Source: Clostridia bacterium
GTDB lineage: Bacteria; Bacillota; Clostridia; Christensenellales; Borkfalkiaceae
Direction of reading: 5' to 3'
Length of the DNA stretch: 42,362 bases
Assembly: GCA_013316055.1 (NCBI GenBank)
Contig: WSNM01000007.1
Span: forward strand, 1-42,362
In this document: positions 1 through 6,081 of the stretch, one piece after another
How positions within the stretch are numbered: position 1 is the first letter of the stretch
How the letters are laid out: every line of letters begins with the position of its first letter
Program-made: the position numbers and the translations under genes
Notes under the pieces: model-generated
Told to the model about the DNA's origin: nothing
The model's input: the letters and a program-made list of their open reading frames with translations, nothing else
The model's database searches: none

Positions 1-1
1 A

Positions 2-217
2 GTACCAGATTATAGTTCAAATAGTCCTCTAACGCAAAATGCAATTTATTATGATAATATTGATCCTAGTACTATACATCATATATATAATAAACTGATG
101 CGTATCGATAAAAATTTAAATACAATTACCGCAAAGAAATTATCAATAGACAGAATGAAAATTGTTTCTTTGTTCTTTGATGAGTTTATAAGGGAGTGGA
201 ATTTTTATGAAGAATAA
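2..217 (+). CDS. C-terminal fragment of an unknown protein, first visible gene of the AT-rich operon
   Basis: An open frame enters from the left edge and stops at a TAA at 215-217, leaving about 71 residues. The sequence is polar and AT-rich and ends in a short helical stretch (LFFDEFIREWNFYEE). I do not recognise a family. The stop codon lies inside the next gene: the radical SAM start codon is at 207, so the frames overlap by 11 bases, which suggests translational coupling and shared function. Because the start is missing, its size and role cannot be judged. That it is translated is an inference from the overlap and matching base composition. Confidence 0.6.
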   Translation, partial: VPDYSSNSPLTQNAIYYDNIDPSTIHHIYNKLMRIDKNLNTITAKKLSIDRMKIVSLFFDEFIREWNFYEE

Positions 218-944
218 ACGTAGTTTCTTTAGTGGTCGTAAGAAATGTAAAAATGGTTGCATATACTGTTTTTCAAACTTTGCTTCTAATAAATTTCATG
301 AAGAAATGAATGAATTAGCATTCCAACAATTAAATAAATTTATTTATCCAATTTGTGATTCCGAAATATCGTATCAAAGTGAGAATTATCTTGACTCACT
401 GTTAGAGATGTTGGGAAAGCAGAAAGGTTATAAAGTTATTAGTATTTCGACAAAATGTAACTGGAGTGACGAAAAACTTTTAAAGTTACAAACCTTTAAT
501 AAAATCCATGCAGGAGAAAAAATAATAAAATTAAGTATATCTTTCTCTCGAAAGAATGAATTAGATAAATTTGAGCCTAATGCTATTTCATACAGTGACA
601 GGATAAGTTTATTAAAAAAATTAAAAAATTACTCTATACCTACCGTAGTGTTAATTAAACCTATTCTTCCATTTGTTGCGTATGAAGAATACAAATCTCT
701 GATTGATGATTGTATAAATATTTGTAAAGATTTTGTTTTAGGTCCTCTATATGTTGACAAACAATCAAAGTTTTATAATAAGTTTATTTATCAAAAGTAT
801 CAAGTAGAAGAAAAATATTGTGAATGGCTTAAAAGTATTGCATTATGCGTAAAGAGTCCAAATTATGAAAAAATAAAATCATATATAATAAACTCAGGTG
901 GTACTTGTTACGATTCTGATGCAGAATTTCTAGAAACATTATAA
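207..944 (+). CDS. Small radical SAM protein
   Basis: A 245-residue protein with a CxxxCxxC cluster near the N-terminus (C14, C18, C21, in CKNGCIYC), the usual ligand set for the [4Fe-4S] cluster that cleaves S-adenosylmethionine. Downstream it shows alternating beta-alpha segments expected of a partial TIM barrel, including a strand VISISTKCNW and the strand-like stretch IPTVVLIKPILP. This layout recalls the SPL-like (spore photoproduct lyase-like) branch, but the protein is much shorter than a lyase and the substrate is unknown. The start is supported by AGGGAG nine bases upstream. It overlaps the upstream gene and is followed after 17 bases by the membrane PRTase-like gene. Radical SAM is well supported; the subfamily is a guess. 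Confidence 0.75.
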   Translation: MKNKRSFFSGRKKCKNGCIYCFSNFASNKFHEEMNELAFQQLNKFIYPICDSEISYQSENYLDSLLEMLGKQKGYKVISISTKCNWSDEKLLKLQTFNKIHAGEKIIKLSISFSRKNELDKFEPNAISYSDRISLLKKLKNYSIPTVVLIKPILPFVAYEEYKSLIDDCINICKDFVLGPLYVDKQSKFYNKFIYQKYQVEEKYCEWLKSIALCVKSPNYEKIKSYIINSGGTCYDSDAEFLETL

Positions 945-961
945 AGGTTACAAATATAGTT

Positions 962-2182
962 ATGAGAAAAGCTAAAAAAATATTTTGGCGATCTTTTAAA
1001 AAGAATTTAGTTAGAAATATAGTATTAGGTATAATATCCATCGGTGGTATTATCTCCATACTTATTGACTTTTTTAAAGACTACATGCCTAAAGAACTGA
1101 GCATCATTATTACATTTTTGACTGCTTTTATATCATTTATTACTGTAATAGCACCAATGTTTGATTATTATACCGAAAAAGTTGCTGTTAAAGGCGAAAA
1201 TGCTATAATTAAAACAATTTTTGAGTACTTCGGTATAAAAGAAGCTAATGATTTAGATAGAGATTATTTGCCGTCTCCTGAAAGCTTGCCATATGATCTT
1301 TTGGATATGGTAGCAAGTTGTATTCATAAAGGCCCAACAAGATTCATTGACAGAAGTAACATTATATCAACTAAATATTATATTTATACTTTATCTCTTG
1401 TACATTTAGAAGATAAACTTGCGATTATGGCAAATTATATGTGCGTTCTATTAAATAATATTATGAGTGAATTTGAAAGAAACAAGATAAGTTCTGTTCA
1501 TGAGGGTTTCTTTCTTATTGTACCTTATGGCCGTAATGTTCTTTTAGGCGAAGCTCTTGCTAATATTTTACATATCCCTATATTAATTTCTCAAACAAGT
1601 AAAGTTGAATTAGATAGTGGAGGTCAACATAGGCTGACTGATAATCCGTATGAATTCTTGTATCAACAATATATTGGAACTGATTCTCTAGAAAAATATA
1701 TTAAAGATCAACAGTTGCTCTGTATTAACAATACTGATATTTCCACAATTAGGATAACAGGGATTATCATTGATTGTAATACAACCAGAGGGTCGCAATT
1801 GCAATCTGTTGCGTCCACCTTTAATCAAACCATATTGCCAAACAGTAAAGCAATTCTAGATAAAATGAGAATTCAGTCTGATAGAGAGCTTGAATTAACT
1901 TTTAATAATATATCAGAATGCGCGACTCTGTTTTTAGCTTCAGCAGAAAACGCAAAGCAGTATTGTTCTAACCTATTTAAAACAAATAATTTACATTTAA
2001 GATATTTCTTTGAGTTAACTGAAAATGCGAAAGAAGATATTTATCAAAACAGGCAAAAGATTGCTCGATTTCTTATTCACGAGCTTGCTAATGATAATAT
2101 TATTGAGCGATGTGCTAAGTGTTGTGGCTTTGAATATAAAAATAAGACAAATATTTATCAATGTATCAAAAAAATTAATTAA
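962..2182 (+). CDS. Two-helix membrane protein with phosphoribosyltransferase-like core
   Basis: A 406-residue protein. Two hydrophobic helices (about residues 19-37 and 46-66) follow a basic N-terminus, so it is probably an inner-membrane protein with a large cytosolic domain. Within that domain two stretches resemble a type I phosphoribosyltransferase: 182-203 (FFLIVPYGRNVLLGEALA) like the strand-loop-helix before the active site, and 268-280 (IIIDCNTTRGSQL) like the PRPP loop, with D271 as first acid but Cys in place of the usual second acid. The match is by eye and the family is not certain. The C-terminal third is helical and unrecognised, with a cluster of Cys (C384, C387, C388). No strong ribosome site is seen. 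It sits between the radical SAM and pyrophosphohydrolase genes. Confidence 0.6.
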   Translation: MRKAKKIFWRSFKKNLVRNIVLGIISIGGIISILIDFFKDYMPKELSIIITFLTAFISFITVIAPMFDYYTEKVAVKGENAIIKTIFEYFGIKEANDLDRDYLPSPESLPYDLLDMVASCIHKGPTRFIDRSNIISTKYYIYTLSLVHLEDKLAIMANYMCVLLNNIMSEFERNKISSVHEGFFLIVPYGRNVLLGEALANILHIPILISQTSKVELDSGGQHRLTDNPYEFLYQQYIGTDSLEKYIKDQQLLCINNTDISTIRITGIIIDCNTTRGSQLQSVASTFNQTILPNSKAILDKMRIQSDRELELTFNNISECATLFLASAENAKQYCSNLFKTNNLHLRYFFELTENAKEDIYQNRQKIARFLIHELANDNIIERCAKCCGFEYKNKTNIYQCIKKIN

Positions 2183-2199
2183 TAAGGAGATATAAACTA

Positions 2200-2601
2200 A
2201 TGAACAAAGAATGGGAAAAGGTGCGTGAATTTCAAGAAAAATTCAATCATCCTGTAAGCAATAGTCCAAAATTTATGGATAGCGAACGTGCTTTAAAACG
2301 TTATCATTGGATGTTGGAAGAAATAAATGAATTTATTGAGGCTGATGAAATTGTAGAGCAAGCTGACGCAATGATTGATGTTATGTACTTTGCTTTAGGA
2401 ACGCTAGTTGAAATGGGAATAAAACCTGATGAATTATTCGATATTGTGCATAATGCTAATATGTCCAAACTTTGGCCGGATGGTAAACCTCATTATAATG
2501 CAGAAGGTAAAACTATTAAGCCTTCAACTTGGGTAGATCCTCATCCGCTGTTGGAAAAATGCATAAACAATATGAAAGAAGCTGGTGATATAAATGATTG
2601 A
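2200..2601 (+). CDS. MazG/PRA-PH-like nucleotide pyrophosphohydrolase
   Basis: A 133-residue protein of the all-alpha NTP pyrophosphohydrolase superfamily (phosphoribosyl-ATP pyrophosphohydrolase-like, common in phages and mobile DNA). The metal-binding acids are visible: E40, E41 and E44 in EEINE, then E53, D56 and D60 in EQADAMID. A conserved C-terminal block (NMSKLWPDGKPHYNAEGK) is typical of stand-alone members. Such enzymes split a nucleotide triphosphate, or a phosphoribosylated analogue, into monophosphate and pyrophosphate. The start has a good AAGGAG site about ten bases upstream. The last eight bases overlap the start of the cysteine peptidase-like gene. The substrate is unknown; next to a PRTase-like protein a phosphoribosylated compound is plausible. 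Confidence 0.82.
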   Translation: MNKEWEKVREFQEKFNHPVSNSPKFMDSERALKRYHWMLEEINEFIEADEIVEQADAMIDVMYFALGTLVEMGIKPDELFDIVHNANMSKLWPDGKPHYNAEGKTIKPSTWVDPHPLLEKCINNMKEAGDIND

Positions 2602-3139
2602 AGTTCAGGCAGAAAATTATCTCTGTTTCGCGGCACTTATTGAAATGATACTCAAAAATCAAAAATCTGATGTTTTAAATATAAGTCAATTTTCCATTGC
2701 TAATGAACTAGGTGTTACTGTTCCTAAAGGCTATAAAAGATTAGTAGCAAACCAAAATTATTCTGATAGTGAATATGAATATGGAATAAAAATCGATGAC
2801 GAAAAGTTAAAATATATGCTTTCTTCTTATGGCGTTAAAGAAGTAAAAAATTTACCAATTAACTATATGGACGAATTTAGCTTTTTTGAAACAATAAAAA
2901 AATTATTAAACGATAATTATTGGGTTATTTGTGGTTTTAGCTACGGTATGTTGTATGATGATCCTGAACTCTATGATTGTGGACATGTTAACCTAATATT
3001 GAATACTATAGGTGATTCTAAAGTTGTGGTTTATGATCCCGGTCCAAAAAATCCTGGTCAAAAAATTATTGAAGAAGATAATTTATATGTTGCAATGAGA
3101 AAACATGCAGGAGCCTTAACATTAATAAAATTCAAATAG
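2594..3139 (+). CDS. Papain/C39-like cysteine peptidase or acyltransferase-like protein
   Basis: A 181-residue protein with the layout of a C39/papain-like fold: Q5 and C11 at the start of a helix (QAENYLCFAALIEMIL), H131 in a strand (CGHVNLIL), and D148 after the next strand (VVVYDPG). These would form the oxyanion Gln and the Cys-His-Asp triad. There is no signal peptide, no membrane segment and no attached ABC transporter, so it is not a normal bacteriocin-processing exporter. BtrH-like acyltransferases share this fold, so amide transfer is an alternative to proteolysis. It overlaps the pyrophosphohydrolase gene by eight bases, has a GGTGAT ribosome site, and is the last gene before the terminator. 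The fold call is by motif only. Confidence 0.65.
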   Translation: MIEVQAENYLCFAALIEMILKNQKSDVLNISQFSIANELGVTVPKGYKRLVANQNYSDSEYEYGIKIDDEKLKYMLSSYGVKEVKNLPINYMDEFSFFETIKKLLNDNYWVICGFSYGMLYDDPELYDCGHVNLILNTIGDSKVVVYDPGPKNPGQKIIEEDNLYVAMRKHAGALTLIKFK

Positions 3140-3148
3140 GTGAGTTAA

Positions 3149-3183
3149 AAAAGCCGATAGAGCATAACACTCTATCGGCTTTT
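3149..3183 (+). terminator. Intrinsic terminator closing the AT-rich operon
   Basis: A perfect hairpin with arms AGCCGATAGAG (3152-3162) and CTCTATCGGCT (3170-3180) and a seven-base loop. It is flanked by A-rich sequence on the left and a T-run on the right, ten bases after the stop codon of the peptidase-like gene. The flanking A/T runs could let it work in both directions. Confidence 0.9.
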
Positions 3184-3240
3184 GCCGTTATTTAGGTTTA
3201 TGATATTCGGCGCAACCTTTCTAGATCTTTCTTCGATTAA

Positions 3241-3315
3241 CTAAAATTTATATACCGCACGCTCTGGCGGTTTTCCTGTTCCGTCTCTTTCAACGGCTAT
3301 CCCTATACGATTTAA
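3241..3315 (-). other. Possible short coding remnant at the end of the mobilisation operon
   Basis: On the minus strand about 24 codons are open and read RIGIAVERDGTGKPPERAVY before a stop at 3241-3243. There is no start codon or ribosome site in frame, and the frame lies directly after the stop of the 63-residue gene. It could be the cut-off end of a gene lost when the element was truncated next to the AT-rich operon. The support is only that the reading looks protein-like. Confidence 0.2.
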
Positions 3316-3503
3316 CGGGATTCTTTTTCTTTATTCAATTTTTTATTCAGTTGTCTTTGTTGCCTTTCGGCTTGCCACGCCGCAAACTCTTTTTGACCTT
3401 CTTCGGTTTCAAAGTAGGCTTGGATAGCGGGCAGTAACGCTCTTGCAAGGGAATCGATTTCAAAGTCGGGTATCCCTGTGGTGTTCTTTTTCCTTCTTGA
3501 CAT
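3312..3503 (-). CDS. Small conserved mobilisation-associated protein
   Basis: A 63-residue basic protein beginning MSRRKKNTTGIPDFEIDSL and ending in a Glu/Gln/Lys-rich helix. From memory, close relatives of this small protein lie beside Mob relaxase genes in clostridial mobilisable elements, and its function is not known. It follows the relaxase gene by 40 bases on the same strand, so they are probably co-transcribed. An AAGGAGG lies about 16 bases before the ATG, farther than ideal. It is probably cytoplasmic; the helix EGQKEFAAWQAERQQRQL may mediate protein contacts. Confidence 0.65.
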   Translation of the reverse strand: MSRRKKNTTGIPDFEIDSLARALLPAIQAYFETEEGQKEFAAWQAERQQRQLNKKLNKEKESR

Positions 3504-3543
3504 TAACTGTTGGCGTTTTCCTCCTTATAAGCGGTTATTAAGT

Positions 3544-4533
3544 TTACATTTGGTGGTCGCTGTATCGTCCGTGAATACGGGCAAGATTGCGTTGCCGTTC
3601 TCTTTCGTATCTGTCTGCTTTTTCATACTGCACATCCTGTAACAGTTGGTCGTAGCCTTCGGGCAGTATCGCCTTGATTTCCGCAACTTCTCGGACGGTC
3701 TTTTCATATTCGTCCGCTCGGCGTTTCTCTTTTGTGTACTCTCTGAATAGGTATGTACGGTCTTTGTTTGCTCTTTTAACTTCTTCTTCGAGTACGGCGT
3801 TCCTTGCTCTTAAAGCCGTGATTTCGTCCGCAGCTTGTTTCTTCTTTTTAGGTATCGGCTTACCCGTCGCTTGCGTTACCGCTTCAACCGTTTGGGTTAG
3901 TCCGTCAAGCTCGGCTTGCTTTTGCTCGGTCTGTCTGTCAATCTCATCACGCTTTTGTTCCGCAGATTGTACGATAACTTTCGCCTTATGCTCGGCGGCT
4001 GTAATATGCGTTGCCTGACTGTTTTCTTTGCCACGTTGTAAACCGTATTTTTTGCCGACTTGTTCCCAAAGTTCGGTTTGCAGTTCCGCAAGTTTTTGTC
4101 TGTCGAAAAGACTTTTACTGCTCAACCGTCCGTTATTTATAGGCACGAAGTTCAAGTGCAAATGCGGTGTTGTTTCGTCCACGTGGACTACCGCAGATAG
4201 CATATTTTCATATCCGTACTTTTCCGCAAAGAAGCGGGTGCAATCTTCAAAGAAAGCGTACTGTTTCATTGTTCCCATACCCTTGAAAAACTCCCCGTCC
4301 GAGCCTATAACAAACGAGTTCATAAGTATGGCGTCCGAACGGATTTTTCTTTTCAGAGTGAGAGTGGCAAGCCGTTTGTTTATCATATCTATGTACTTGC
4401 CCTGTGGGTATATTAAGTGATAATTGCCGCTTGTTCTCTTGCTGTCTATTTGTGGATTAGAGCCTTGATAGTTTTCATCTCTTTCGTTCTCTTTTTCAAC
4501 GGGCGTAACGTCTTGCCGTTTATACTTTTCCAT
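3544..4533 (-). CDS. mob: MOBV (Mob/Pre) relaxase
   Basis: A 329-residue relaxase of the plasmid mobilisation/recombination (Mob_Pre) family, which nicks oriT and leads one strand through a conjugation channel supplied by another element. The N-terminal half carries the family features: a SGNYHLIYPQGKY segment near residue 36 and the metal-binding motif VHVDETTPHLHLNFVPI with its HxDExTPHxH core. The C-terminal half is a long charged coiled coil, somewhat shorter than in plasmid relatives of about 400 or more residues. AAGGAGG lies about 27 bases before the ATG, farther than usual, and no in-frame start is nearer to it. The oriT-like repeat lies about 105 bases upstream, as in other MOBV systems. 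No conjugation pilus genes are seen, so transfer would need a helper. Confidence 0.88.
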   Translation of the reverse strand: MEKYKRQDVTPVEKENERDENYQGSNPQIDSKRTSGNYHLIYPQGKYIDMINKRLATLTLKRKIRSDAILMNSFVIGSDGEFFKGMGTMKQYAFFEDCTRFFAEKYGYENMLSAVVHVDETTPHLHLNFVPINNGRLSSKSLFDRQKLAELQTELWEQVGKKYGLQRGKENSQATHITAAEHKAKVIVQSAEQKRDEIDRQTEQKQAELDGLTQTVEAVTQATGKPIPKKKKQAADEITALRARNAVLEEEVKRANKDRTYLFREYTKEKRRADEYEKTVREVAEIKAILPEGYDQLLQDVQYEKADRYERERQRNLARIHGRYSDHQM

Positions 4534-4637
4534 ATGGCATACTAAATAACTTATACTTAAAATCCTCCTTAAAATCTTTGTTTTGCCGTGTGGTCGAAAG
4601 CCTCGCAGAGCGAACGGGACTTATGCAGCAAAGCGGA

Positions 4638-4661
4638 ATAAGTGTAGTGAGCTACACTTAT
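4638..4661 (+). other. oriT: Probable oriT of the MOBV relaxase
   Basis: A perfect inverted repeat, ATAAGTGTAG (4638-4647) and CTACACTTAT (4652-4661), separated by TGAG. This matches the architecture of MOBV origins such as pMV158, where the nick lies in TAGTGTG/TTA between the arms. Here the equivalent reads TAGTGAG/CTA at 4645-4654, putting the predicted nick between 4651 and 4652. Its place about 105 bases upstream of mob agrees. The comparison to pMV158 is from memory. Confidence 0.75.
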
Positions 4662-4712
4662 GCTCAACGATAAGTTGTTTCCTCCGCAGTTGCTTTCTGT
4701 TTGCTTGCCGTA

Positions 4713-4733
4713 TTATGGCGGTCTTAATATCAT
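4713..4733 (-). other. Possible six-codon leader peptide (MILRPP)
   Basis: On the minus strand an ATG at 4733 follows a perfect GGAGG (4742-4746) at eight bases and reads only MILRPP before TAA. It lies in the mob leader, downstream of the minus promoter and upstream of the oriT repeat. Ending in Pro-Pro-stop is a context that can slow ribosomes, so it may be a regulatory leader; it could equally be the start of a degraded gene. Confidence 0.25.
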
Positions 4734-4939
4734 TGTGTTTACCTCCGTATTTTATTTATCTCGTCCACGCAAAATGTGGTAGATACCGAAAAAATTGTAC
4801 ACTTATAAAAGCCTATCACGGCTCACAAATTTTGCGTACACTTAAAAAACCTACGCTATAATCGTAAGCTAAGGCAAGGCGGCTTTACCTCCCAAAACCA
4901 TATACATCACTACTTGTTACATATAGTGGTACAGTATGA

Positions 4940-4968
4940 ATTATATCATAAACTACATATTGTCGCAA
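4940..4968 (-). promoter_or_regulatory. Sigma-A promoter for the mob operon
   Basis: Reading the minus strand: TTGCGA (4963-4968), a 17-base spacer, and TATAAT (4940-4945). Transcription would start near 4933 and run through the oriT region into mob. Confidence 0.6.
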
Positions 4969-5068
4969 TGCGTTCACTTCCCATAAACGGGCAGTGAACT
5001 GTCTTTTTATAGGAAGTTTTGTCGAAACTGAAATTGGAGTGTCTATTATTACTGTTACTATCAACCGC

Positions 5069-5097
5069 TTGTTTTTTAGTGTCAAGTATGCTATAAT
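5069..5097 (+). promoter_or_regulatory. Sigma-A promoter for the PNPOx-family gene
   Basis: TTGTTT (5069-5074), a 17-base spacer, and TATAAT (5092-5097), about 40 bases before the start codon at 5137. A GGAG ribosome site lies at 5124-5127. Confidence 0.75.
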
Positions 5098-5136
5098 GAT
5101 TGTACGATAGACAGTAATTTAACGGAGAAAAAAACA

Positions 5137-5550
5137 ATGGATAAAACACAAATTTTGCAATTTATATCGGAACAAAAAACGGCTTTTATTGCCTCTGTCA
5201 ACGAGCAAGGTTTTCCCGTAATAAGGGCAATGCTTGCCCCTCGCAAAATAGACGGTAACGAAATCTATTTCAGTACAAATACTTCGTCTAATAAAATCAA
5301 ACAATATTTAGCAAACAATAAAGCGTGCGTCTATTTTTACAAACGCGGAAGATTCAAGTATCAGGGCGTATCGATTACGGGCGAAATGCAGGTTTGTACC
5401 GATCAAGCAACCAAAGACGCAATTTGGCGTTTCGGCGACAAGCTGTTTTACAAACAAGGCGTAACCGACCCCGATTATTGCGTATTGAAATTTGTAGGCA
5501 AAAAAGCCGAGTATTATTGCGATTTTAAGATTGAAACGATAGAACTGTAA
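5137..5550 (+). CDS. Pyridoxamine 5'-phosphate oxidase-family (FMN split-barrel) protein
   Basis: A 137-residue single-domain protein of the PNPOx-like split beta-barrel family. Visible features are the N-terminal helix and strand (FISEQKTAFIASVNEQGFPV), the FMN-phosphate-type segment IYFSTNTSSNKIKQYLANNK, and the paired strands VYFYKRGRFKYQGVSITGEM. Members bind FMN, or sometimes F420 or heme, and reduce or sense small molecules; genuine vitamin B6 oxidase activity is unlikely for this short form. It has its own promoter and a terminator 40 bases downstream, so it is a one-gene transcriptional unit and probably element cargo. The physiological substrate cannot be read from the sequence. Confidence 0.82.
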   Translation: MDKTQILQFISEQKTAFIASVNEQGFPVIRAMLAPRKIDGNEIYFSTNTSSNKIKQYLANNKACVYFYKRGRFKYQGVSITGEMQVCTDQATKDAIWRFGDKLFYKQGVTDPDYCVLKFVGKKAEYYCDFKIETIEL

Positions 5551-5586
5551 ATTTCAATTTAGCGTTCTAAACAATATGTAGTCATA

Positions 5587-5619
5587 GGCTCTTGGACAAA
5601 TTGTTCAAGAGCCTTTTTT
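5587..5619 (+). terminator. Intrinsic terminator after the PNPOx-family gene
   Basis: Hairpin arms GGCTCTTG (5587-5594) and CAAGAGCC (5606-5613), extended by further pairs towards the loop and followed by six T (5614-5619). Confidence 0.9.
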
Positions 5620-5670
5620 GTATGAAAGCAATCGACTCAAAATTAAAATTTTTAATATGCAATTAAAGTG

Positions 5671-5699
5671 TTGACTTATATTCGATAATCGTTTATAAT
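5671..5699 (+). promoter_or_regulatory. Promoter with embedded palindrome for the regulator-recombinase operon
   Basis: TTGACT (5671-5676), a 17-base spacer and TATAAT (5694-5699). Inside the spacer lies the palindrome CGATAATCG (5683-5691), a good candidate operator for the XRE protein encoded just downstream, which would give autoregulation. The -10 box overlaps an ATG at 5698, which rules that codon out as the start of the regulator gene. Confidence 0.75.
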
Positions 5700-5718
5700 G
5701 ATATGCAAGGAGTTTTAT

Positions 5719-6081
5719 ATGCAAGATAATATTATAGGTAAAAGGTTAAAGCAATTAAGAGAGAGCGTAAAGCAATCGCAGGTCAAAATAGCATCTTTAC
5801 TCGGTACTACTCAATCGGCAATCAACCGTTACGAGAACGGTCATTCCGATGTCCCTAACGCTACGCTTCTTTGGTTTGCGAACTATTACGACGTTTCGCT
5901 TGATTATATCTTCGGACGGTGCGACGAGCCGCAAGGCAAGCTATATGACTATCAGCCGAAAGCATTTGAGAACGACGAGCGTATGCAGGAATTTATAGAG
6001 ATGTGTTTCGATCCGTCCTCTGCCGCTAACGCTAAACTTAAAGAAGCCGTACTTAAACTATTAAAGGAACAAAAACAATGA
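5719..6081 (+). CDS. XRE-family (HTH_3) transcriptional regulator
   Basis: A 120-residue protein with an N-terminal lambda-repressor-type helix-turn-helix (about residues 5-62): IGKRLKQLRESVKQSQVKIA, then LLGTTQSAINRYENG with the recognition helix, and an ending YDVSLDYIFGR typical of the family. The C-terminal half is short and helical and may dimerise. I set the start at 5719 because AAGGAG (5707-5712) lies six bases upstream; the ATG at 5698 falls in the -10 box and cannot be in the message. The gene overlaps the recombinase gene by four bases (ATGA), so it probably controls excision and its own expression. Confidence 0.85.
   Translation: MQDNIIGKRLKQLRESVKQSQVKIASLLGTTQSAINRYENGHSDVPNATLLWFANYYDVSLDYIFGRCDEPQGKLYDYQPKAFENDERMQEFIEMCFDPSSAANAKLKEAVLKLLKEQKQ

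Larger units (their letters stand above)
4534..5136. other. Non-coding mobilisation region between mob and the PNPOx gene
   Basis: This 600-base divergent gap holds the mob upstream region: an oriT-like inverted repeat (4638-4661), a tiny possible leader ORF with a good ribosome site (4713-4733, minus), a minus-strand promoter (4940-4968) giving a leader of roughly 400 bases before mob, and a plus-strand promoter (5069-5097). A 92-codon open frame on the plus strand runs across the oriT, but it has no ribosome site and its composition is not protein-like. Confidence 0.6.

Noticed and set aside
207..944. Naming the radical SAM gene as spore photoproduct lyase
   Set aside because: It is much shorter than the lyase and its surroundings do not fit; only a loose resemblance remains.
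829..1059. 76-codon minus-strand frame opposite the radical SAM and membrane genes
   Set aside because: It is the antisense of two well-supported genes and has no translation signal.
4583..4861. 92-codon plus-strand frame over the oriT
   Set aside because: It crosses the inverted repeat, has no ribosome site and a Cys/Leu-rich translation not typical of a protein.
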